A stretch of DNA of 27,761 nucleotides from Phytophthora sp. 'mugwort' (taxonomy: Eukaryota; Oomycota; Peronosporomycetes; Peronosporales; Peronosporaceae). Positions 8,314-17,114 of the stretch are shown here, piece after piece. The stretch covers positions 1 through 27,761 of the forward strand of contig JAUCEF010000107.1 of the NCBI GenBank assembly GCA_033558025.1. Direction: 5' to 3'. The position numbers and the translations under genes are program-made. Numbering within the stretch: position 1 is the first letter of the stretch; the number at the start of each line of letters is the position of its first letter. The notes under the pieces were generated by a model, which was not told the DNA's origin, did not search any database, and saw only the letters and a list, made by a program, of their open reading frames with translations.

Positions 8314-8727
8314 ATGGATATCGAAAATATTTTAATAGACTTAAACAATGACAACAATAATATTGAAAAACACGAATCACAAGAACAAACATCAAATTAT
8401 ATAAAATATATAATATTTATAATAGGTGCCTTTTTTATTTTAGGTTTAACTATTTTTTTAATTTATTTCAATAGCGATTTTCCAATAGTTTCTGCATTAC
8501 AGGATTTAAGGAATATCGTCGATGATGAAACTTTCAATCAAATAAAACAAGTTGTTTTAAAAATGTTACGTGAACCTGAAAAAAGGGCGGCTGGATTAAA
8601 TTTATTAGAATTATTAAAACTAACTATTCATCCAAGACATTTATTAAAAGATAATCCACAAGAATTTGAAAAAATGATGACTCATTTAATTAAAATTTTA
8701 ATTTCTATTTTTAAAGAAGATGGCTAA
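8314..8727 (+). CDS. Unidentified single-span membrane protein (orf137)
   Basis: Not recognised. The 137 residues divide into an acidic, Asn-rich N-terminus (1-29, MDIENILIDLNNDNNN), one clear membrane helix (about 31-51), the tract YFNSDFP immediately after it, and a helical, charged C-terminal domain (about 60-137) with KMLREPEKRAAGLNLLELLKL and HPRHLLKDNPQEFEKMM. Codon use includes AGG, GGG, GCG and GAC and is less AT-driven than in the ribosomal-protein genes. The stop is 2 nt before a perfect hairpin, as for an independently ended transcript. It sits at the end of the + block beside the convergent junction, a typical site for inserted or lineage-specific genes. Confidence 0.65.
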   Translation: MDIENILIDLNNDNNNIEKHESQEQTSNYIKYIIFIIGAFFILGLTIFLIYFNSDFPIVSALQDLRNIVDDETFNQIKQVVLKMLREPEKRAAGLNLLELLKLTIHPRHLLKDNPQEFEKMMTHLIKILISIFKEDG

Positions 8728-8729
8728 AA

Positions 8730-8757
8730 AAACCTATTTAATTTGTTAAATAGGTTT
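8730..8757 (+). terminator. Perfect 12-bp stem, 4-nt loop, after orf137
   Basis: AAACCTATTTAA pairs exactly with TTAAATAGGTTT around TTTG, starting 2 nt past the orf137 stop. It is the last structured element of the + block before the convergent junction with trnR/nad6, and probably the 3' end or processing structure of that transcript. Confidence 0.7.
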
Positions 8758-9138
8758 CTAGATATACAATATATACATTATGTAAATTTTTACCAATTAA
8801 AAACTAATTATGTGATTTTAAATTATAACTATGTTGATATTAATTTAATTTTAGTTATTGAGTATTTAATAAAAATTAATCTATTTAAATATTTATGTCA
8901 TCAATAACTTATGTTAAACCATCTTGATTAAAAGTTATAGAATTAGCAATAATAATATTCTGTATTTATATTAAATTTGTAAGTGAACGCATTCTTCTTA
9001 TATTTTTTAGAATATTTATTGAAAAAAATTGATTTTTTTAATTTATTATTTCTTAAAAAATTTAAATTTTATTATTTATATTATAAAAATAATTGAATTA
9101 TTTTTTTTTTAAGAATGAAATTTTTAAATAAAACTAAT
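8758..9138. other. 381-nt spacer at the convergent junction
   Basis: No open frame or tRNA is seen on either strand. A perfect 9-bp inverted repeat, AGTTATTGA at 8853-8861 and TCAATAACT at 8901-8909, encloses 39 nt, and its base composition is less extreme than other spacers (for example GTAAGTGAACGCATTC near 8979). It could hold transcript ends for both blocks or a small structured RNA. I found no convincing 5S rRNA, tmRNA or RNase P RNA match. Confidence 0.5.
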
Positions 9139-9211
9139 TACAATCTCTTGGATTTGAACCAAGATTTTAAAGCTTAGAAGGCTAATACTCTACCAATTAA
9201 GTTAAGATTGT
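9139..9211 (-). tRNA. trnR: tRNA-Arg (UCU)
   Basis: On the minus strand the acceptor ACAATCT/AGATTGT is fully paired, D-stem ACTT/GAGT, anticodon loop CTTCTAA, T-stem CTTGG/CCAAG, discriminator A. The anticodon stem TTAGC/GCTTT has two U-U mismatches at its outer end. It reads AGA/AGG Arg codons and ends the minus-strand block. Confidence 0.93.
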
Positions 9212-9228
9212 TTTAGTTTTATTAAGAA

Positions 9229-9939
9229 TTAAACAGTTTTATCTGAATATACATTAAAAATAGCTTTTAATGCATCTCGTGAAAGTTGTTTATAAATATT
9301 TTGTTTTAAAAATTTTTTTTTTTCCTTTTTAGTTAAAGTAACCGCTCCTATTAAAGCTATTAATAATATAATACCTGCAACTAAAAAAAAAAAAGCATAA
9401 TAACTATATAAAATTTGTCCAATTGTTTCAATATTTGTAATAGTATCTAATTGATAGATAAAATTTTTTAAAAAGGGTTTGACATCAACAAATATTTCAA
9501 AAGTACCTTTCATACTATCGTGAAAAAAAAATAAAGTATTTACTTTTTGAGTAAAAAAAGAATTATTTATTAAATGGTAATATGATGTAAAAACTTTACT
9601 AAACATAACAAACGTTTCTAAAAAAAAAATAAAACTAATTAAAAAAATAATTGGTAAATAACCAAAATTATTTTTTATTTTATTTTTATCAATTAAAACA
9701 TTAACATCTAGCATCATAATAACAAATAAAAATAATACAGTAATAGCTCCTACATAAATAATAATTAACATTATTGATAAAAATTCAATTTCAGAAATTA
9801 ATAATAATCCAGTTGAATTAGTAAAAACTAATATTAAAAAAAATGCAGAATATATTGTATTTGTAGAATATATTACAAATATAGCTGAAGTTAAAGCTAT
9901 AGTTGAAAAAGTATAAAAGAAAATTGTTTCGAAATCCAT
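9229..9939 (-). CDS. nad6: NADH dehydrogenase subunit 6
   Basis: This membrane-arm subunit of complex I (NuoJ homologue) has 236 residues, normal for protist nad6 (about 200-240). Five hydrophobic segments are visible, and the third contains the diagnostic IMLIIIYVGAITVLFLFVIMM run with the conserved YVGAI and VLFLFV, the pi-bulge helix of NuoJ. After an extended loop (about 110-160), the fifth helix ends in LIALIGAVTLTKKEKKKF, also typical. It lies 60 nt downstream of nad5 on the minus strand, and 17 nt separate its stop from trnR. A small AAGATA/TATCTT hairpin (9971-9984) lies in its leader. Confidence 0.98.
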   Translation of the reverse strand: MDFETIFFYTFSTIALTSAIFVIYSTNTIYSAFFLILVFTNSTGLLLISEIEFLSIMLIIIYVGAITVLFLFVIMMLDVNVLIDKNKIKNNFGYLPIIFLISFIFFLETFVMFSKVFTSYYHLINNSFFTQKVNTLFFFHDSMKGTFEIFVDVKPFLKNFIYQLDTITNIETIGQILYSYYAFFFLVAGIILLIALIGAVTLTKKEKKKFLKQNIYKQLSRDALKAIFNVYSDKTV

Positions 9940-9999
9940 AATGTATTTAAATTATATAAATTTATAATTATATCTTAAAAGATACATATTTTATTATTT

Positions 10000-11994
10000 T
10001 TATTTAATTAATAAAAAAATAAATAAAAATAATAAAATAGTAATAATATTAAAAAAATAAATAATAGAAAAAAAAATAATATTTATTAAACAAATAATGC
10101 TAATTAACATTAATAATGAATAGTGATAAATATAACCTGTTTGTAATAAAATTATTTTTTGACTTAAGAAAGAAAAAACGGTTATTAAACCAAAAGGACC
10201 ACACATTTCAATTAAACCTTTATCAATCATTTTATATGTTACATTATAACCAACTTTTAATATATATTGATTAATAAATTCATAATAAATTTTATCAAAA
10301 TACCATTTTCTATTTAAAAAATTATAAAAATAAAGACCATATTTTGAAATTTTTAAGTTATATAAAAATCTAAATTTAAAAAAATATAAATAAAAGGCAC
10401 AAAATAAGCCACAAAAACTTAAAATAACAGGTAATAATTTAAAAAATGTTGGTAAAAATTCAGCATCAATCATTTGATTATTAAATGGATTTATATAAAT
10501 TGAGTTATTCCAAAAATTTGAACCTAACCCAACAAACATATCTTTAGAAATATAACCTATAAAAATACTACCAAATGCTAAAACTCCTAAAGGAATACCC
10601 ATTTCTAATGGAACATCATGTGCATTTTTAATAACATTTTTATAGGCATTAGTTTCACTTAAAAAAGCAAAAAATAATAAACGTGTTGAATAGAATGCCG
10701 TAAAAAATGCACCAATAGTACCCAACCAATAAGCAAAATGACCTGTTTCACTAAAACTTGAAAATGCAACTTCTAATATTAAATCTTTAGAATAAAAACC
10801 AGTTAAAAAAGGAAAACCCATTAAAGATAATGAACCTATTAAAAACATTATATAAGTAAAAGGTAAAATTCTTCTTAAACCACCCATTTTTCTTATATCT
10901 TGTTCATCACCCATAGCATGAATTACAGCACCGGAACATAAAAATAATAATGCTTTAAAATATGCATGATTTGATAAATGAAAAATAGCTAAAGGATAAT
11001 TTGATAATCCACAAGCAAAAAACATATAACCTAATTGACTACAAGTAGAATAGGCAACTATTTTTTTAAAATCATTTTGTACTAGACCAATTGTACTTGA
11101 GAAAAAGGCTGTAGAAGCTCCAATAATTGTAATAACTTTTAAAGAAAACATTGAATATTCAAACATTGGTGAACAACGTGCAATTAAATAAACACCAGCA
11201 GTTACCATAGTCGCTGCATGGATTAATGCCGAAACCGGCGTAGGTCCTTCCATAGCATCGGGTAACCATAAATGTAAAAAAATTTGAGCAGATTTACCCA
11301 TAGCACCTATAAAAATTAAAATACACGCAACATCAATAATACTTAAAATATAATTAAAAAAAATAAATTTAAAATCTTTAACAATAGAAATTGCTGCAAA
11401 TGTACTAAAATATTCAATAGTTCTAATATTATAAAAAACAGTTAATACACCTAATAATAAGATTAAATCACTAATTCGATTAACTAACATAGCTTTTATA
11501 GCTGCTTTATTCGCTTGTAAACGTGTAAACCAAAAATTAATTAATAAATATGAACAAAAACCAACACCTTCCCATCCAACAAACATTTGCATAAAATTAT
11601 CACCTGTAACTAATATAATCATAAAAAAAGTAAATAGTGATAAATATGACATAAATCTAGATAAATGTGGATCATGATCCATATATTTAGAAGAATATAA
11701 ATGAACTAAAGTTGAAATACTTGTTACAACAATTAACATTATCATAGTTAAACTATCAAATAAAAAACACCAATTACAATTAAATAAACCACTATTAATC
11801 CAATTTGAAATATAAATAATATACTCATATTCATTTGTAATTGAATTATATATAATAATAAATGAAAAAAGACAACTTAAAAAAGTTGTTAATGTGGTTA
11901 TAAATACAGAACCTTTACGGCCAATATAAAAACCAAATAATCCAGAAGCTACTGAACCTAAAAAAGGTAAAAAAATTAAAGTTAATAATAACAT
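10000..11994 (-). CDS. nad5: NADH dehydrogenase subunit 5
   Basis: A 664-residue antiporter-like membrane subunit of complex I (NuoL homologue), the distal proton-pumping module. The core antiporter domain carries WEGVGFCSYLLI near residue 141 and the proton-channel signature WLPDAMEGPTPVSALIHA near residue 245. HAYFKALLFLCSGAVIHAMG near 345 is also typical. The C-terminal part (about 480-664) contains the predicted lateral-helix region and an added hydrophobic end. Length is normal for stramenopiles (about 660). The ATG at 11994 gives a standard start. Its 204-nt leader contains a 26-nt palindrome and an exact TATTCTTTAAGA motif. Confidence 0.99.
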   Translation of the reverse strand: MLLLTLIFLPFLGSVASGLFGFYIGRKGSVFITTLTTFLSCLFSFIIIYNSITNEYEYIIYISNWINSGLFNCNWCFLFDSLTMIMLIVVTSISTLVHLYSSKYMDHDPHLSRFMSYLSLFTFFMIILVTGDNFMQMFVGWEGVGFCSYLLINFWFTRLQANKAAIKAMLVNRISDLILLLGVLTVFYNIRTIEYFSTFAAISIVKDFKFIFFNYILSIIDVACILIFIGAMGKSAQIFLHLWLPDAMEGPTPVSALIHAATMVTAGVYLIARCSPMFEYSMFSLKVITIIGASTAFFSSTIGLVQNDFKKIVAYSTCSQLGYMFFACGLSNYPLAIFHLSNHAYFKALLFLCSGAVIHAMGDEQDIRKMGGLRRILPFTYIMFLIGSLSLMGFPFLTGFYSKDLILEVAFSSFSETGHFAYWLGTIGAFFTAFYSTRLLFFAFLSETNAYKNVIKNAHDVPLEMGIPLGVLAFGSIFIGYISKDMFVGLGSNFWNNSIYINPFNNQMIDAEFLPTFFKLLPVILSFCGLFCAFYLYFFKFRFLYNLKISKYGLYFYNFLNRKWYFDKIYYEFINQYILKVGYNVTYKMIDKGLIEMCGPFGLITVFSFLSQKIILLQTGYIYHYSLLMLISIICLINIIFFSIIYFFNIITILLFLFIFLLIK

Positions 11995-12053
11995 AATAGA
12001 ATAAAATAAATTTAAATTATTTAAAAATATAATAATAATTTTAAAATAATTCT

Positions 12054-12065
12054 TCTTAAAGAATA
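12054..12065 (-). promoter_or_regulatory. Shared motif TATTCTTTAAGA upstream of nad5 (minus strand)
   Basis: An exact copy on the coding strand of nad5, ending 59 nt before its ATG. With two preceding T it matches the atp9 copy over 14 nt. It lies between atp1 and nad5 in the same block, so it would be an internal promoter or a processing site. Confidence 0.45.
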
Positions 12066-12103
12066 AATATTTTTTAAAAAATTAATATTAGAATAATATT
12101 TAA

Positions 12104-12129
12104 AATTATTTTCTATATAGAAAATAATT
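12104..12129. repeat. 26-nt perfect palindrome in the atp1-nad5 spacer
   Basis: Thirteen bases pair exactly with the next thirteen; the centre is CTATATAG. A spacer of only 204 nt holds this and a second hairpin next to atp1, so the junction is unusually structured. It may be a transcript-processing element substituting for a tRNA, or a recombination or origin site. Confidence 0.7.
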
Positions 12130-12164
12130 AATTTTTATCTGTTATGTTTTATTTACAAAATATT

Positions 12165-12197
12165 ATAATTATTTTTTATTAATAAAAAAATAATTAT
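12165..12197 (-). terminator. AT stem-loop just downstream of atp1
   Basis: ATAATTATTTTTTATT pairs with its near-reverse-complement, with one extra A bulged, ending 2 nt from the atp1 stop on the minus strand. It is likely a 3'-end or processing structure. The composition makes chance pairing more plausible than for the 26-nt palindrome nearby. Confidence 0.4.
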
Positions 12198-12198
12198 A

Positions 12199-13728
12199 TT
12201 ATTTTGTAATAAAATTATTAGTAAAATTTGTTGCTAAAATATTAAGTTTTTTTTCTAATTCTTTAGATATTTCTTTTTTATTTAAGATTTCTTCTAAAAT
12301 ATTAAAATGATTATTTTTTATAAAATTTAACCAACTAATTTCAAAACTTGAAATTTTATCAACAGCAATTTTATCTAAGAAACCACGTACACCTAAATAA
12401 ATAATTACAATTTGATTTTCAACAGATAACGGTATATTTAAACCTTGTTTTAACATTTCTGTTAATCTAATCCCTCTATTTAATTGTTGTTGAGTTGTAG
12501 CATCTAAATCAGAACCAAATTGAGCAAATGCTTGTACTTCTCTAAATTGTGCTAATTCTAATTTCATTGTACCAGCAATTTGTTTCATAGCTTTAATTTG
12601 TGCAGAAGAACCAACACGACTTACAGATAATCCAACACTAATTGCAGGTCTTTGACCTTCATTAAATAATTCTGTTTCTAAAAAAATTTGTCCATCAGTA
12701 ATTGAAATAACATTTGTTGGAATATAAGCAGAAACATCTCCAGCTTGTGTTTCAATAATAGGTAATGCGGTTAATGAACCACCACCAATTTTTTTATTCA
12801 TTTTAGCAGCTCTTTCTAATAAACGAGAGTGTAAATAAAAAACATCTCCAGGATAAGCTTCTCTACCTGGAGGTCTTCTTAATAATAAAGACATTTGTCT
12901 ATAAGCTACCGCTTGTTTTGATAAATCATCATAGAAAATAACAGCATGTTTACCATTATCTCTAAAATATTCACCTAAAGCACAACCAGTATATGGAGCT
13001 AAATATTGTAAGGGTGCTGAATCTGAAGCAGTAGCCGCTACAATAACAGAAAAAAACATTGCATTTTTTTCTTCTAAAGTTTTTGTTAATTCAGCAATTG
13101 TTGATCTTTTTTGACCAACACCTACATAAATACAATATAATTGATTATTTATATCTTTTTTTAAATGAGGTTCTCTTTGATTAATTATAGTATCAATAGC
13201 AATAGATGTTTTACCTGTTTGTCTATCACCAATAATTAATTCCCTTTGACCACGACCAATAGGAATTAAACTATCTACAGCTTTTAAACCTGTTTGTACA
13301 GGTTGTTTAACACTTTCTCTAGGCATAATACCTGGAGCTTTAACTTCAACTCTACTTTCTAATTTACTGTTAATTTGACCTTTACCATCAATGGGTTGTC
13401 CTAAAGCATCAACTACTCTACCTAATACTTCAGGTCCTACAGGTACACTAACAATAGATCCAGTTCTTCGTACAAAATTACCTTCTTGAATTTCTCTATC
13501 ATTACTAAAAACAACAACACCAACAACATCAGGTTCTAAATTTAAAGCCATTCCTTTAATATTACCATTATTAAATTCAACCATTTCACCTGCTTGAATT
13601 TTAGTTAAACCATAACATCTTGCAATACCATCACTCATTGAAAGAACAATACCTGTTTCTTGTAAACTTTTTTCATCTTTATATTTTTTAATATTTGATT
13701 CCAGTATATATGATAATTCAATAGCCAT
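12199..13728 (-). CDS. atp1: ATP synthase F1 subunit alpha
   Basis: This 509-residue alpha subunit of F1 carries the non-catalytic nucleotide sites and the arginine finger for beta catalytic sites. An N-terminal beta-barrel (about 25-95) precedes the Walker A loop GDRQTGKT at 167-174. Next come the [18 protein letters not shown] and [34 protein letters not shown] regions (in pieces around 245-300). The ATPase signature [17 protein letters not shown] lies near 372. Length is the family norm. It lies between trnE and nad5 on the minus strand. Mitochondrial atp1 is a retained bacterial-type gene found in plants, jakobids and oomycetes. Confidence 0.99.
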   Translation of the reverse strand: MAIELSYILESNIKKYKDEKSLQETGIVLSMSDGIARCYGLTKIQAGEMVEFNNGNIKGMALNLEPDVVGVVVFSNDREIQEGNFVRRTGSIVSVPVGPEVLGRVVDALGQPIDGKGQINSKLESRVEVKAPGIMPRESVKQPVQTGLKAVDSLIPIGRGQRELIIGDRQTGKTSIAIDTIINQREPHLKKDINNQLYCIYVGVGQKRSTIAELTKTLEEKNAMFFSVIVAATASDSAPLQYLAPYTGCALGEYFRDNGKHAVIFYDDLSKQAVAYRQMSLLLRRPPGREAYPGDVFYLHSRLLERAAKMNKKIGGGSLTALPIIETQAGDVSAYIPTNVISITDGQIFLETELFNEGQRPAISVGLSVSRVGSSAQIKAMKQIAGTMKLELAQFREVQAFAQFGSDLDATTQQQLNRGIRLTEMLKQGLNIPLSVENQIVIIYLGVRGFLDKIAVDKISSFEISWLNFIKNNHFNILEEILNKKEISKELEKKLNILATNFTNNFITK

Positions 13729-13807
13729 AGAGGTTATTAAATTATCATATTATTTAATAATTATAAATTATTATAATTACCAAAATATATCAAATATATA
13801 TTTTTTA

Positions 13808-13879
13808 TACCCTTTACGAGAATTGAACTCGTATTTTTACCGTGAAAAGGTAATGTCCTAACCATTAGACTAAAAGGGC
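13808..13879 (-). tRNA. trnE: tRNA-Glu (UUC)
   Basis: Minus-strand cloverleaf with acceptor GCCCTTT/AAAGGGT (terminal G-U), anticodon stem TTACC/GGTAA, loop TTTTCAC, T-stem TACGAG-type paired with CTCGT, discriminator A. It lies between nad4 and atp1, and its 5' end abuts a long hairpin that includes the end of nad4. Confidence 0.95.
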
Positions 13880-13913
13880 TTTTTATTAAACAAAAAATTT
13901 TGTTTAATAAAAA
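13880..13913 (-). terminator. 16-bp perfect hairpin containing the nad4 stop codon
   Basis: A 16-nt arm (13880-13895) and its exact reverse complement (13898-13913) flank a two-base centre. The nad4 TAA (13904-13906) lies inside the arm and the structure ends exactly at the first base of trnE. It could help release the nad4 3' end or direct RNase P processing of trnE. Confidence 0.65.
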
Positions 13914-15379
13914 TAAGAAAAATCAATATGTATTAAAATTTTTGAAACACTTTCATGCATACAACTTTCAAAAATTTTAGGATATAAACCTAATAAAAAG
14001 ATATTTATAATTAATATTAAATGAATTAAAAATTCACGATAAGTTAAATCATAATAAATTTTTAAATAAATATTTTGAATATTACCATAACAAATTCGAT
14101 TATAAAATAATAAAGAATATACCCCACCCAAAAACATACCAATTGTCGCAAAAACAGCTGTTGTAGTATTATCTTCAAAAACTCCAGTTAAAATAAGAAT
14201 TTCACCCACAAAACTACTTGAACCTGGAATAGACATATTTGCTAATACATAAATAAATAATGCAATACAAAATAAAGGCATTGTATGTGCTAAACCACCA
14301 TAATAATTAATAAATCTTGTATGATATCGATCATATAAACATCCAATTGAAAAAAATAAACCACTCGATACTAAACCATGACTAATCATTTGAATAATAC
14401 TACCTTCTAATCCTTGAATAGTTAAAGAAAAAATACCCAATATTATAAAATTCATATGAGCAACTGATGCATAAGCAATAATACGTTTCAAATCTGTTTG
14501 TCGTATAGCTGTTAATGACGCATAAATAACAGATATTAAACATAAAACTAAAATATACGGTGTAAAATATAATGCAGCTTTAGGAAATAAAGGAACTAAA
14601 AACCTAATCATACCGTATGATCCTAATTTTAATAAAATACCAGCTAATAGTACAGAACCTGCGGTAGGTGCTTCAACATGTGCTTCCGGTAACCAAACAT
14701 GAAAAGGTAACATTGGAACTTTAACAGCAAATGATAAAAAAAAAGCTAAGAAATAAAATTTTTCATATGAAAAATTAAAATTACTATAATATAATATTTG
14801 ATAATCAGTTGTACCCACAGTTAAAAATAAATGAATAATGGCAATAAACATAAATAATGAACCTGCTAATGTATACATAAAAAACAAATATGAAGCTTTA
14901 ATTTTACGTTCTCTTGAACCCCAAATACCTATAATTAAAAACATAGGAATTAATACACTTTCAAAGAAAATATAAAAAATAAGTACATCTAATATACTAA
15001 ATGAAATGATTAAACAAAATTCTAAAATAAAATATAAAATAAAATATTCTTTTATATTTTTATTAATCATTTCATAACTAATTAACATACAGATTGGAAT
15101 CAAAAATGTTGTTAAAATTATAAAAAATAATGAAATACCATCAATACCTAAATAAAAATTAATATTAAATTGACTAATCCATTCTATTTTAAATAAATAT
15201 TGAAAATTAGAAGTTGATTTATCAAATAAAATCCATAAAGGTAATGACATTAAAAAAATGAAAAAAGACATAAAAATACTAAAATTTTTTATAAATTTTT
15301 CATTTTTCGAAAAAGCTAATATAATAACCGTAATTAATGGTAAAATAAGTAAAAAAATTAATATAAACTTATTAAACAT
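13904..15379 (-). CDS. nad4: NADH dehydrogenase subunit 4
   Basis: A 491-residue antiporter-like proton-pumping subunit of complex I (NuoM homologue). The frame stays open upstream through trnH to 15451, but I place the start at the ATG 15379 (MFNKFILIFLLILP), which clears trnH and gives the usual N-terminus and length. Diagnostic segments are GIDGISLFFIILTTFLIPI near 75, FYIFFESVLIPMFLIIGIWG near 120 (with the essential Glu), WLPEAHVEAPTAGSVLLA near 228 and RIIAYASVAHMNF near 300. The stop codon lies inside a perfect hairpin abutting trnE. About 14 helices are predicted, with no frame break. Confidence 0.98.
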   Translation of the reverse strand: MFNKFILIFLLILPLITVIILAFSKNEKFIKNFSIFMSFFIFLMSLPLWILFDKSTSNFQYLFKIEWISQFNINFYLGIDGISLFFIILTTFLIPICMLISYEMINKNIKEYFILYFILEFCLIISFSILDVLIFYIFFESVLIPMFLIIGIWGSRERKIKASYLFFMYTLAGSLFMFIAIIHLFLTVGTTDYQILYYSNFNFSYEKFYFLAFFLSFAVKVPMLPFHVWLPEAHVEAPTAGSVLLAGILLKLGSYGMIRFLVPLFPKAALYFTPYILVLCLISVIYASLTAIRQTDLKRIIAYASVAHMNFIILGIFSLTIQGLEGSIIQMISHGLVSSGLFFSIGCLYDRYHTRFINYYGGLAHTMPLFCIALFIYVLANMSIPGSSSFVGEILILTGVFEDNTTTAVFATIGMFLGGVYSLLFYNRICYGNIQNIYLKIYYDLTYREFLIHLILIINIFLLGLYPKIFESCMHESVSKILIHIDFSYFY

Positions 15380-15401
15380 AAAAAAATTTAATTTAAAAAT
15401 G

Positions 15402-15474
15402 GGCGAAAAATGGGACTTGAACCCATAACACTTAGACCCACAATCTAACACTCTACCTTTAAGTTATAATCGCC
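15402..15474 (-). tRNA. trnH: tRNA-His (GUG)
   Basis: Minus-strand cloverleaf: G at position -1 opposite discriminator C73, the classic His identity pair, encoded in the DNA. Acceptor is GCGATTA/TTTTCGC, D-stem ACTT/GAGT, anticodon stem TTAGA/TCTAA with loop TTGTGGG, T-stem ATGGG/CCCAT. The acceptor has two adjacent U-U mismatches at positions 5-68 and 6-67. It lies between nad4 and the L10-like orf. Confidence 0.93.
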
Positions 15475-15477
15475 TTT

Positions 15478-15897
15478 TTAAATTTTTCTTAAATAATATA
15501 TAAAATTTAAAAATGATTGAACAATTAAATTATTTAAAGGTGGATAGTTTTTAGATAATATTTGTTTTACTTTTAAATTAGAATAAATATTATTTTGAAT
15601 ACTCAAATAAATTAATTCAAGTTTTTTAAAATTATATAAATCCCTTATTAAATTTAATTCATTATTTCCATAAATTATTAAAATAGAACCTTGTCCTTTT
15701 AATTTTAAAAAAATATCAATAATTAAATTTTGATTTAATATTAAAGATTTATAATCAAATTTTTTAATTTTTTTTTTTAAAGATATTATTTCATTAATAT
15801 TTAAATCATTATAACGAAATATATATATATATTTATAAGTTTGTTTAATTTTTTGTAATTGATTTAATTTATACTTTTTAAATTTTTTTTTTTGCAT
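15478..15897 (-). CDS. rpl10: Probable ribosomal protein L10-like protein (orf139)
   Basis: 139 residues, Lys/Ile/Asn-rich, no membrane segment. I suspect uL10, the stalk-base protein that anchors L7/L12. After a basic N-terminus the segment IYIFRYNDLNINEIISLKKKI matches the L10 pattern of a beta-strand, Tyr, then Leu and an LR.K helix. GQGSILIIYGN near 70-80 sits where L10 has its GPTALIF-type strand, and LELIYLSIQNNIYSNLKVKQIL near 90-112 resembles the following strand and helix with the LxxLP-type turn (here YPPLNNL). It lies 3 nt from trnH and 38 nt from nad7. Mitochondrial rpl10 is known in plants and some protists under orf or ymf names. The match is by eye and weak, so hypothetical protein remains possible. 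Confidence 0.5.
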   Translation of the reverse strand: MQKKKFKKYKLNQLQKIKQTYKYIYIFRYNDLNINEIISLKKKIKKFDYKSLILNQNLIIDIFLKLKGQGSILIIYGNNELNLIRDLYNFKKLELIYLSIQNNIYSNLKVKQILSKNYPPLNNLIVQSFLNFIYYLRKI

Positions 15898-15935
15898 AAT
15901 TTATTGAAAATAAAATTTTATTCTAATAATTAATA

Positions 15936-17114
15936 TTAACGATCAATTTCACCAAAAACAACATCTAAAGTACCAATAATTGTAACAACATCAGCAATCA
16001 TATGATTTTTAGCTATAAAATCTAATGCTTGTAAATGTAAAAATCCTGGTGATTTAATTTTACATCTGTAGGGTTTATTTGTACCATCTGCTACTAAATA
16101 AACACCATACTCACCTTTAGGTGCCTCAATAACTGTATAAGTTTCACCAGCATTTACACAAATATTTTCTGAATAATATTTAAAATGATGAATTAAAGAC
16201 TCCATAGAATTTTTAATTTGAATTCTATTTGGATTTGTAATTTTTTTATCATCTAATTTAATAGGACCTTGGGGAATTTTATTAAGTACTTGCAAAATAA
16301 TTCGAATTGATTGTCGCATTTCTTCTATTCTAATTAAATAACGATCATAACAATCGCCATTTGTACCTACAGGTATATCAAATTTTAATTGATCATAAAT
16401 TTCATAAGGTTGTGTTTTACGTAAATCCCATGAAATACCTGATCCACGTAACATAACACCACTAAAACCAAAATTTAAAGCATCTTTAGCAGATATAATA
16501 CCAATATCTACTAATCTTTGTTTCCAAATTCTATTATTAGTTAACATTTCTTCAATTTCATCTAAACGGGTATTAAATTGTTCACAAAAAATATATATAT
16601 CATTTAACAAACCTTTAGGCAAATCTTGATTAACACCTCCAGGTCTAAAATAAGCTGCATGCATACGTGCACCAGAAACACGTTCATAAAATTCCATTAA
16701 TTTCTCACGTTCTTCAAATCCCCAAAAATAAGGTGTCATAGCTCCTACATCTAAAGCATGACAACATACAGCTAATAAATGATTTAAGATACGTGTTATT
16801 TCTGAAAATAAAACTCTTATATATTGTGCTCGTAAAGGTATATCACAATTTAATAATTTTTCAATAGCCAAAACATATGCATGTTCTTGACACATCATAG
16901 ATACATAATCTAAACGATCAAAATAAGGTAACGCCTGTAAATAATTTTTATATTCAATTAATTTTTCTGTACCTCTATGTAATAAACCTATATGTGAATC
17001 AGCTTTTTTAACAACTTCACCGTTTAATTCTAAAATTAAACGTAAAACACCATGAGCCGCTGGATGTTGTGGACCAAAATTTATAGAAAAATTTTTAATT
17101 TTTTTTAATGACAT
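15936..17114 (-). CDS. nad7: NADH dehydrogenase subunit 7 (49 kDa)
   Basis: A 392-residue peripheral-arm subunit of complex I (NuoD homologue) that helps form the quinone-binding pocket near cluster N2. The N-terminus [18 protein letters not shown] carries the conserved HPAAHG quinone-site loop (His-Gly). [14 protein letters not shown] near 42, [20 protein letters not shown] near 66 and the C-terminal [20 protein letters not shown] near 330 are diagnostic. The protein ends DVVFGEIDR, the usual terminus. It is the first gene of the minus block. Its ATG (17114) is preceded on the coding strand by twenty A, a poly-A leader directly at the divergent junction. Confidence 0.99.
   Translation of the reverse strand: MSLKKIKNFSINFGPQHPAAHGVLRLILELNGEVVKKADSHIGLLHRGTEKLIEYKNYLQALPYFDRLDYVSMMCQEHAYVLAIEKLLNCDIPLRAQYIRVLFSEITRILNHLLAVCCHALDVGAMTPYFWGFEEREKLMEFYERVSGARMHAAYFRPGGVNQDLPKGLLNDIYIFCEQFNTRLDEIEEMLTNNRIWKQRLVDIGIISAKDALNFGFSGVMLRGSGISWDLRKTQPYEIYDQLKFDIPVGTNGDCYDRYLIRIEEMRQSIRIILQVLNKIPQGPIKLDDKKITNPNRIQIKNSMESLIHHFKYYSENICVNAGETYTVIEAPKGEYGVYLVADGTNKPYRCKIKSPGFLHLQALDFIAKNHMIADVVTIIGTLDVVFGEIDR

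Noticed and set aside
8853..8990. Possible divergent 5S rRNA or tmRNA in the convergent spacer (CCATC...TTGATTAAAAGTTA).
   Set aside because: No terminal helix or loop E pairing could be built by eye, and no TTCAA-type T-arm exists outside the 18 tRNAs in the window, so a tmRNA is not supported here.
13904..15451. Longer nad4 reading from 15451.
   Set aside because: The extra 24 codons lie in trnH. The ATG at 15379 gives the normal N-terminus.
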